A stretch of DNA of 12,004 nt from Comamonadaceae bacterium. GTDB taxonomy: Bacteria; Pseudomonadota; Gammaproteobacteria; Burkholderiales; Burkholderiaceae_C. Position 1 is the first letter of the stretch; each line of letters starts with the position of its first letter. The stretch covers positions 1 through 12,004 of the forward strand of contig JAAFHN010000035.1 of NCBI GenBank assembly GCA_013298415.1, written 5' to 3'. A program made the position numbers and the translations under genes. Below are positions 6,734 through 12,004 of this stretch, piece by piece. The notes under the pieces are model-generated. The model was given only the letters and a program-made list of their open reading frames with translations, made no database searches and was not told where the DNA came from.

Positions 6734-8527
6734 TCATCGCGGAGTGCCGGTGGTCTCCGCCTCTTGCAGCGCTCTCCACATCACCTTGCCGCTGCCGCTT
6801 TTGGGCAGGGCAGCTACGAACTCCAGCACGCGGGGGGCTTTGTAGCTGGCCATGTTGGCTTTGCACCAGGTGAGGATGTCCTCTTCGTTCACGGTTGCGA
6901 ACTCGGGTGCAGCGCGTTTCACGACCACCACTTTCACGGATTCGCCCCGGTAAGCATCTTTCGTTGCGATCACGCAGGCTTCTTGGATGGCGGGGTGGGC
7001 AAACATGAGGGCTTCGACTTCTGCGGGCCAAACTTTGAAGCCGCTCGCGTTGATCATGCGTTTGAGCCGATCCGTGATGAAGAAGTAGCCTTCCTCATCC
7101 ACCCGGCCCAAATCGCCGCTGCGAAAGTAGCTGCGGCCTTGCCATTCGAAAAACGCGGCCTTTGTGGCGGCAGCTTGCTGCCAGTAGCCTTTGAAGACCA
7201 TCGGGCCGCAAATGCAGATCTCGCCTGCTTCGCCCTGCGGCATTTCTTGGGGCGCGTGGGGCAGAGATTCGGGGTCAAACACGCGCGCATCGGTGCCCAG
7301 GTAGGGCATGCCCAGGCACTGCTGTTTGGGCCGATCCAGCGGGTTGCTGTGGCTGGGAGCGGCGGTCTCAGTCAGGCCGTAGCCCTCCACGTATTTCAAG
7401 CCAAAGTCGTCCAACAAACGCTGCGCCACCGCCTGGGGCATGGCCGCGCCACCGCCGCCGATGTATTGCAGGCTGCTGAGGTCAAACGATTTCCAGTTCG
7501 GCGAGGCCATGAGGTCGATCACCATGGTCGGGATGTTGGTCCAGTGCGTCACTTTGTAGCGCGAGAGCGCCCGGCCTGCGGCTTCGCGATCCCAGCGCGG
7601 CATGATGACCGTGGTGGCTCCAAGCGCTATGCTGCCGTGCAGTGCGTAGAGCATGCCGGTGATGTGAAACATCGGCGTGGCGCCCAAAAACACGCTTTGT
7701 GCGCAGCTTTGGCCCCAGAGCCCACCTGCCCACACGTTATGCCCAATCGTGGCATTCGTGTGCTCGCAGCCTTTGGGCAGGCCGGTGGTGCCGCTGGTGT
7801 AGGGCAGCACCACGAGGTCGTCTGGGCCGGTTGGCACTTCTGCGAAATCGCCTGGTGCGCGCACAGCGTCTTGCCAGGCGGTGAGCTCGATGCCCAGCGC
7901 GGCCGCTTCGGCCACGGGCACATCGGGCCGGGGGAGCAGCCAGGGCTGCCAGGCTTCGGGCGTTGTGGTGTTGGCCGGATCGAAGAAGTCGCTGTAATGC
8001 GACGCGCAGATGCGTTGGAGCCGCTTCTCAGCAGGCAAGGCCGCGTTGGCGGCCAACAACTCTGGCAGCAAATCGCTGGTGGTAAACGCCACGCTGCACT
8101 GGGCATCGGTGATGTAGTGCTGCAACTCGGTGGCCTTGTTCATCGGGTTCACCGGCACGACCACGCAGCCTGACCCAAGCGCGGCGTAGTAGGCGGCTGC
8201 GAACTGCGGCGTGTTTTGCGCCAAAAGCAGCACGCGGGAGCCTTTTTCAAGGCGATTTTGAGTGTTTTCGCCGCTATGTCCTAGTAAATAGACACTTAGA
8301 CGCTGCGAAATGTGTAGCAAATCGCGGTAGCTCAGCGCTTGATCCATGAACACGAATGCGGGCTTTGAGGGGTAGCGCGCTGCGCTCACACCCAGGTTCT
8401 GCCACAGGCTGGTTTGCGGCACGTCAATCGCGCGCGGCACGCGCTTGGGCCAAAACTTGTGGTGCGGCGCGGGGGGCAGGGTGGCGAGCAGGGTGGTGGC
8501 GGAAGAGTGGGTGAGTGTTTCGGGCAT
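6734..8527 (-). CDS. AMP-forming acyl-CoA synthetase (fatty or organic acid CoA ligase)
   Basis: A 597-residue enzyme of the ANL superfamily, which activates a carboxylic acid with ATP and then transfers it to CoA. The ATG at 8527 is preferred, with a weak GAAG upstream; a GTG at 8596 would add 23 residues. Visible motifs are the P-loop YTSGTTGLPKG (243-253), YGLTET (383-388), the ribose-binding Asp472 (RSGDLG), DRLKR with Arg487, GFKVWPAEVE (496-505) and the C-terminal catalytic Lys581 (SGSGKVMWR). It is therefore complete and probably active. The sequence is closer to medium/long-chain or aryl acid ligases than to acetyl-CoA synthetase, but the substrate cannot be read from it. It is divergent from a Bug solute-binding gene, which suggests linked uptake and activation of an organic acid. 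One oddity is a local AT-rich patch with rare codons at residues 77-95, inside a segment that seems longer than usual. Confidence 0.93.
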   Translation of the reverse strand: MPETLTHSSATTLLATLPPAPHHKFWPKRVPRAIDVPQTSLWQNLGVSAARYPSKPAFVFMDQALSYRDLLHISQRLSVYLLGHSGENTQNRLEKGSRVLLLAQNTPQFAAAYYAALGSGCVVVPVNPMNKATELQHYITDAQCSVAFTTSDLLPELLAANAALPAEKRLQRICASHYSDFFDPANTTTPEAWQPWLLPRPDVPVAEAAALGIELTAWQDAVRAPGDFAEVPTGPDDLVVLPYTSGTTGLPKGCEHTNATIGHNVWAGGLWGQSCAQSVFLGATPMFHITGMLYALHGSIALGATTVIMPRWDREAAGRALSRYKVTHWTNIPTMVIDLMASPNWKSFDLSSLQYIGGGGAAMPQAVAQRLLDDFGLKYVEGYGLTETAAPSHSNPLDRPKQQCLGMPYLGTDARVFDPESLPHAPQEMPQGEAGEICICGPMVFKGYWQQAAATKAAFFEWQGRSYFRSGDLGRVDEEGYFFITDRLKRMINASGFKVWPAEVEALMFAHPAIQEACVIATKDAYRGESVKVVVVKRAAPEFATVNEEDILTWCKANMASYKAPRVLEFVAALPKSGSGKVMWRALQEAETTGTPR

Positions 8528-8689
8528 GCCCGCATCTTCGCGCCGCCAGGCCGACAGGCGATGGTGGCGCTGGTGTTTTTGCTTCGGGGTTTGCACCGAT
8601 GCAGCGGCGCACTCAGGGGTTTTTCACCTGGCAGCCGACCGCTGCGCCGCCACAATGCAGGCCTGCAACGAAACCCGGAGAGACAACGC
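8528..8689. promoter_or_regulatory. Divergent promoter region of synthetase and Bug genes
   Basis: This 162-bp gap separates two divergent starts, so promoters for both must lie here or overlap the gene ends. The Bug gene side ends with CCCGGAGAG, a Shine-Dalgarno-like sequence about 9 bases before its ATG. I could not pick a -35/-10 pair with proper spacing on either strand. Confidence 0.4.
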
Positions 8690-9673
8690 ATGCACCGCCG
8701 AACCGCCCTGATCGCCGCATCTGCCACCGCCGCCTGCGCCCTGCCGCTGACCGCCCGGATGGCCCATGCCCAGGCTTTCCCCAGCAAGCCCATCAAAATC
8801 GTGATTGGCTTTCCCGCAGGCGGGCCACTCGACCAGCATGCGCGGCTGCTGAGCGACAAGCTGCAAAAAGAACTCGGCCAGCCAGTCGTGATTGACTACA
8901 AAACCGGTGCAGGCGGCATCGTGGGCGCGCAAGAGGTGATGAAAAGCCCGGCAGACGGCCACACCATCATGCTGGCCAACACCGGCGTGATGGTGCTCAA
9001 CCCAGCGCTTTACTCCAAGCTGCCCTATGCCACGCTGAAAGACTTTGTGCCGATTGCCCGCAGCGCGCGCCAGCCGCTGGCGTTTTTGGTTCACCCCAGC
9101 GTGCCTGCCAAGACCTTGCCGGAGCTGATCGCGCATGTGAAGAAGAATCCAGGCCGATTGAACTACGGCTCTGCGGGCAATGGCGGCATCAGCCACATCG
9201 TGCCCGAGATGCTGAAATCCGCCACCGGCATGTTCATGACGCACATCCCCTACCGTGGCAGCGCCCCTGCCTTTCAAGATTTGATCTCTGGCCAGGTGCA
9301 GGTGATGGCCGAGAGCATTCCTCAAGCGGCGCAGTACCACAAGCAGGGCAGGGTGCGGGCGCTGGCCGTGACCAGCCGTGAGCGCAATGTGGCGCTGCCC
9401 GACGTGCCCACGGTGATTGAGTCGGGCATCAAAGACTTCGATGTGGTGGGCTTCTACGGCTTTTTGGCCCCTGCAGGCACGCCCAAGCCGGTGGTGGATC
9501 GGCTGAGCAAGGCGTTTGAGACGGTGCTCAAAGATCCCGACATCTCCAGCCGCATGGTCGCCCAAGGTGCCGATCCCGCATTTTTGGGCGCAGATGCGTT
9601 TGCCGAATACCTGAAAGCCCAGTCGCCGAAGTGGGCGGATGCTGTGAAGCGCTCGGGAGCAAAGCTGGACTGA
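8690..9673 (+). CDS. Bug/TctC-family periplasmic solute-binding protein
   Basis: A 327-residue protein, the usual length of this family, whose members capture carboxylates such as tricarboxylates, aromatic acids or nicotinate in the periplasm. The ATG at 8690 has GGAG nine bases upstream. A signal peptide with Arg3-Arg4 ends at AHA (27), giving mature QAFPSKPIKI. Family features follow: IGFPAGGPLD (39-48), GAGGIVGA (73-80), NYGSAGNGG (158-166), PYRGSAPAFQDLISGQV (187-203), and FYGFLAPAGTP (255-265), where most relatives have a similar aromatic-Gly motif. No TctA or TctB membrane gene is adjacent, so it is an orphan receptor, which is common in Burkholderiales. It is divergent from an acyl-CoA synthetase and is followed by a phosphodiesterase gene 58 bp downstream that may be cotranscribed. 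The ligand is unknown. Confidence 0.93.
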   Translation: MHRRTALIAASATAACALPLTARMAHAQAFPSKPIKIVIGFPAGGPLDQHARLLSDKLQKELGQPVVIDYKTGAGGIVGAQEVMKSPADGHTIMLANTGVMVLNPALYSKLPYATLKDFVPIARSARQPLAFLVHPSVPAKTLPELIAHVKKNPGRLNYGSAGNGGISHIVPEMLKSATGMFMTHIPYRGSAPAFQDLISGQVQVMAESIPQAAQYHKQGRVRALAVTSRERNVALPDVPTVIESGIKDFDVVGFYGFLAPAGTPKPVVDRLSKAFETVLKDPDISSRMVAQGADPAFLGADAFAEYLKAQSPKWADAVKRSGAKLD

Positions 9674-9692
9674 TGCTGCGTTTTATGTAGCA
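9674..9692 (+). repeat. TGCTGC-N7-GTAGCA mini-hairpin
   Basis: Directly after the Bug stop codon, TGCTGC (9674-9679) pairs with GTAGCA (9687-9692) around a 7-base AT-rich loop; one pair is G-T. It resembles the hairpin at 10815-10835 in stem sequence and loop length. It may weaken transcription into the next gene or be a lineage-specific small repeat. Confidence 0.45.
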
Positions 9693-9731
9693 GAAGATGA
9701 TGCAAATAAATGGACAGAGGAGGAGTTTTTC

Positions 9732-10733
9732 ATGAAAAAACGTGTTCGGAGTTTGCTGTTTGGCATTTGCGGGGCCTTGCTGGCCTTGCCGGCTTTCGCG
9801 TTCGATCTCCAGGGCCATCGCGGCACGCGGGGCATGGCCCCCGAAAACACGCTCACAGCTTTCGATGCGGCAATGGCCGTGGGTGTGAACACCTTGGAGC
9901 TGGATGTGGGCGTGACAGCCGACAACATCGTCGTGATCGGCCACGACCCTGCGCTGAACCCCGATTTGGCGCGCAACGCCCAGGGGCAGTGGCTGCGCCA
10001 GCTCGGCATGGAGCGCGGCCCGGCGATTCGATCGCTCAGCTATGCGCAACTGCAAACCTACGACGTGGGCCGCATCAACCCGGCAAGCCGCTACGCCACC
10101 ACCTTTGCCACGCAAACGCCCAAAGACGGCGAGCGCATGCCGACACTGGCCGCGCTTTTTGAGCGCGTGAAAGCGCTCAAAGCCGAGCACATTCGCTTCA
10201 ACATCGAAACCAAGATCACGCCCGCCAGGCCCGATGAAACCTTGCCGCCGCATGAGTTTGCCCAGGCGCTGCTCAAGGTGATTGATGCACACGGCATGCG
10301 GGGCAGGGTGAGCGTGCAAAGCTTCGATTGGCGCACCCTGATGGCGTTGACGGTGCTCGCACCCGAGATCCCGCGCGTGTACTTGAGCGCGCAGAGGCCC
10401 ACCTTCGACACGATCACCGACGGCAGCTGGACGGTGGGCCGCAAACTCTCCGAACACAAAAACATGGTGGGCTTGGTGGCGTATTTCACCAAGGGACAAA
10501 AGGGCGCCACCTGGTCGCCGCACTTTGCTGACCTCACGCCAGAGCTTGTGAAAGAAGCCCAAGACGCGGGCATTCAGGTCATCCCATGGACGGTGAACGA
10601 CCCCCAAATCGCCGCTCAACTCATCGACTGGAAGGTCAACGGCATCATCACCGACTACCCCGAGATGCTCCGGGCGGTGATGCAAGCCAAGGGCATGGCC
10701 TTGCCCGTACAAGTGAAGGTTTCCGCAAGGTAG
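9732..10733 (+). CDS. glpQ: Periplasmic glycerophosphodiester phosphodiesterase
   Basis: A 333-residue exported enzyme of the GDPD family, which hydrolyses glycerophosphodiesters (deacylated phospholipid head groups) to glycerol-3-phosphate and an alcohol. A signal peptide with KKRVR start and hydrophobic core ends at AFA (23). Catalytic and metal residues are visible: His29-Arg30 (GHRG), Glu38-Asn39-Thr40, Glu56 and Asp58 (LELDV), His71-Asp72 (GHD), Glu159 and Lys161 (NIETK), Trp286 to Asn289 (WTVN), and Asp308 in GIITDYP. The fold is complete. The length and periplasmic export resemble GlpQ more than the cytosolic UgpQ, hence the tentative symbol. The start is secure: AGGAGG at 9718-9723 lies eight bases before the ATG, the strongest ribosome binding site in the window. 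The gene follows the Bug gene by 58 bp on the same strand and may share its transcript. Confidence 0.92.
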   Translation: MKKRVRSLLFGICGALLALPAFAFDLQGHRGTRGMAPENTLTAFDAAMAVGVNTLELDVGVTADNIVVIGHDPALNPDLARNAQGQWLRQLGMERGPAIRSLSYAQLQTYDVGRINPASRYATTFATQTPKDGERMPTLAALFERVKALKAEHIRFNIETKITPARPDETLPPHEFAQALLKVIDAHGMRGRVSVQSFDWRTLMALTVLAPEIPRVYLSAQRPTFDTITDGSWTVGRKLSEHKNMVGLVAYFTKGQKGATWSPHFADLTPELVKEAQDAGIQVIPWTVNDPQIAAQLIDWKVNGIITDYPEMLRAVMQAKGMALPVQVKVSAR

Positions 10734-10751
10734 AGGGCTCAGGGAGCCAAA

Positions 10752-10791
10752 GAACGCAAAAGCCGCAAAAGTTTCGCAAAAATCGCAAAAA
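10752..10791 (+). repeat. A-tract arm (left) of an imperfect inverted repeat
   Basis: The arm contains GAACGCAAAAGCCGCAAAA and continues as further CGCAAAA units. A-runs at about 10758, 10767, 10778 and 10787 recur every 9-11 bases, close to one helical turn. Its reverse complement is recognisable at 11034-11074, with small gaps. Confidence 0.6.
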
Positions 10792-10814
10792 GCGGTCGGA
10801 TGGCGTTTGGTTAA

Positions 10815-10835
10815 ATGCTACAAATAAAGTAGCAT
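10815..10835 (+). repeat. ATGCTAC-N7-GTAGCAT mini-hairpin
   Basis: A perfect 7-bp inverted repeat (10815-10821 with 10829-10835) with loop AAATAAA lies 81 bp after the phosphodiesterase stop. No T-run follows, so termination would be weak. It matches the shorter hairpin after the Bug gene in stem core and loop length. Confidence 0.55.
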
Positions 10836-10870
10836 CGAACATCGAAGATACCGTGACGGACTAGGTATTT

Positions 10871-11001
10871 CCCTGATTAAGACCATACCTCAGATGCGCC
10901 AACCCGTCCGTTCGGGCTGAGCCTGTCGAAGCCCCTGGCGATGCCCAACGACCAAGCTCAGGGCGAACGAGTTTCTATCTGAGGCATGGTCCGAATCAGG
11001 G
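10871..11001. repeat. Palindromic intergenic repeat (REP/MITE-like) with nested arms
   Basis: Two 25-base arms (10871-10895 and 10977-11001) are inverted copies with three mismatches, and similarity fades outward for a few more bases. Inside them, a second inverted pair (10909-10928 and 10949-10969) carries TTCGGGCTGAGCCTGTCG and its imperfect complement CAAGCTCAGGGCGAACG. The latter sequence type is known as a very common intergenic repeat in proteobacterial genomes. No open frame is inside, so any movement would depend on an enzyme elsewhere. Confidence 0.75.
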
Positions 11002-11033
11002 TAATTCCTGCTGATTTCCGGATTCTTTCGCGT

Positions 11034-11074
11034 CTTTCTCGTCTTTCGCGAATTTTTTGCGGCTTTTTGCGTTC
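11034..11074 (-). repeat. A-tract arm (right) of the imperfect inverted repeat
   Basis: Read on the minus strand, this segment gives GAACGCAAAAAGCCGCAAAA followed by TTCGCGAAAGACGAGAAAG, matching the arm at 10752-10791 with one or two base gaps in the first 25 positions and more loosely after that. It lies just downstream of the DUF1631 stop codon. Confidence 0.6.
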
Positions 11075-11092
11075 GGCTGTTGTTCCCGCAGC

Positions 11093-12004
11093 TCAAACCA
11101 CGATATCGGTTTCAGCCACGCTGTTGGCAAGTGCTCGGTCGGCCACGGCGTCCAGCGCTTTTTCTGTGATCTTGCGCTGAGCCAGCAGGCGGATGGACTG
11201 GGTTGAGAAGAGGTGGTTGAGCGACCTTTTGCTCATCGAATGCGAGCTGCCATCTGCACCGGTGAACATGTAGAGCTTGCCCTGCGGGCTCATCCACGAG
11301 AGCTGCACACGAATCCACTTTTGCTGGGTCAGCAGTTCCACCCAGGTGCCGACCTGCATGTTTTCCAAACGCAGCTCCTCCGTCATCCGGGAAACCGGCG
11401 GCTCTTCGGCATCGGTGGGCGTGAAATCGCTCATGAAGCCGCTGTGCCGTGCTTCTTCGTGGGCCACCCAGCCGATTTCATCTTTGCGAACGGTATCAGC
11501 CTTGGCGCGTGCAGCGACTGCCGCGTCTGAGCTGGCCTGGCCGGGGCGCAGGGCCTGCTGGTGCCAATCCATCAGCTGGGCGAAGAAATTGCGCTGATCG
11601 TCCATGCTGTACTCGATGGTGCCCAGGCCATCACGCAGGGCGGCCACCATGGGCGGCACCATGCGCACCAAGCGGTTGCGGTTTTTCCCCGCCTGTTCCA
11701 CTTTGGTGCTCCACATCAAATCCGCAATCACGCCGCGAAACCGCTGCGATTGCTCGCCCGTGAGCACAGACTCGAACTCGGCGTGTGCCACCACGCGAGC
11801 CCACGGGCCAACCAAAAACTCAAGCGCTTCTTCGGGCACGCCTACGGCTTCGGGCATGTCCAGCACTTGCTGAGCCACCTTCTGGGCATATTCATCGCGG
11901 CGTTCGGCGCGCAGGAGTGCTGCCACGGCCGCCTGGGCCTGTCTTTCCCGCTCTGCATCCTGCTCGGCCCAGACCGCCAATGCTTTCGTGAGCGCATCGG
12001 CGAA
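11093..12004 (-). CDS. DUF1631-family protein, 3' part only
   Basis: The minus-strand frame is open from the right edge to the TGA at 11093-11095, giving the last 303 residues; the start lies outside the window. DUF1631 proteins are usually about 700-800 residues and occur mainly in Beta- and Gammaproteobacteria; they have no settled function. The recognisable family part is the C-terminus, with GTWVELLTQQKWIRVQLSWM, SPQGKLYMFTG and SKRSLNHLF. That segment has a beta-rich look somewhat like a PilZ-type domain, an inference from pattern only. The visible N-terminal half is helical and charged, with no signal or membrane segment, so a cytosolic protein is likely. The gene is convergent with the phosphodiesterase across the repeat region. 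The TTG at 11980 is only an internal codon, because the frame continues to the edge. Confidence 0.85.
   Translation of the reverse strand, partial: FADALTKALAVWAEQDAERERQAQAAVAALLRAERRDEYAQKVAQQVLDMPEAVGVPEEALEFLVGPWARVVAHAEFESVLTGEQSQRFRGVIADLMWSTKVEQAGKNRNRLVRMVPPMVAALRDGLGTIEYSMDDQRNFFAQLMDWHQQALRPGQASSDAAVAARAKADTVRKDEIGWVAHEEARHSGFMSDFTPTDAEEPPVSRMTEELRLENMQVGTWVELLTQQKWIRVQLSWMSPQGKLYMFTGADGSSHSMSKRSLNHLFSTQSIRLLAQRKITEKALDAVADRALANSVAETDIVV

Larger units (their letters stand above)
10734..11092. other. Non-coding stretch with nested repeats between convergent genes
   Basis: These 359 bp lie between the 3' ends of the phosphodiesterase and DUF1631 genes. I find no credible gene. They hold A-rich inverted arms, a small hairpin and a palindromic repeat, each described separately. 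The composition differs from the flanking coding DNA, with long A- and T-runs. A transcription stop for both genes would be expected here, but no classic hairpin with U-tract is obvious. Confidence 0.7.

Noticed and set aside
6722..8173. A 483-codon plus-strand open frame across the acyl-CoA synthetase.
   Set aside because: It is an antisense shadow of a well-supported enzyme; the product is rich in His, Ala and Arg with no domain.
8414..8689. Upstream extension of the Bug reading frame by 92 codons.
   Set aside because: It would overlap the start of the divergent synthetase and hide the signal peptide; the ATG at 8690 has a suitable GGAG and gives the family length.
9528..10712. A 394-codon minus-strand open frame across the Bug and phosphodiesterase genes.
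   Set aside because: It spans parts of two proven genes on the opposite strand and encodes no recognisable domain.
10871..11001. A CRISPR array or an insertion sequence with transposase.
   Set aside because: The repeats are inverted rather than regularly spaced direct copies, and there is no open frame for a transposase.

Overview
The window looks like a chromosomal segment of a high-GC betaproteobacterium, probably in the order Burkholderiales and most likely the family Comamonadaceae. The reasons are a tripartite-tricarboxylate (Bug/TctC) binding protein with no membrane partners beside it, a DUF1631 protein, a hybrid kinase of the HDLRQPL type paired with a NarL/LuxR regulator, and a 'TTCGGGCTGAGCCTGTCGAA'-type intergenic repeat. 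The genus cannot be fixed from the sequence alone. There are no rRNA, tRNA, CRISPR, transposase or phage genes.

Left part (1-3780, all minus strand): a secreted or surface module. A lipoprotein serine protease related to Achromobacter lysyl endopeptidase runs off the left edge, with an InlB-type repeat and an adhesion-like C-terminal domain after the catalytic domain. Upstream of it, behind a strong intrinsic terminator (2304-2338), is a secreted cysteine-rich protein with three 'YGRGxG...GPVCW' repeats and no function I recognise.

Middle (3781-6646): a 315-bp divergent intergenic region with a perfect 10-bp inverted repeat separates the cysteine-rich gene from a plus-strand hybrid histidine kinase (six membrane segments, HisKA, HATPase, C-terminal receiver). 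A minus-strand NarL/LuxR response regulator converges on it, and the two coding ends overlap by 44 bp. They are the likely two-component pair, although their target is not shown by the sequence.

Right part (6734-10733): an AMP-forming acyl-CoA synthetase on the minus strand is divergent from a periplasmic Bug solute-binding protein. The Bug gene is followed 58 bp later by a periplasmic glycerophosphodiester phosphodiesterase with a very strong ribosome binding site. This fits uptake and activation of organic acids and scavenging of phospholipid head groups.

Right end (10734-12004): a 359-bp non-coding stretch with nested inverted repeats and phased A-tracts lies between the convergent phosphodiesterase gene and the 3' part of a DUF1631 gene, which enters from beyond the right edge. 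The most unusual items are the cysteine-rich repeat protein, the protease with an altered specificity pocket, the overlapping convergent kinase/regulator pair, and the nested repeat element.
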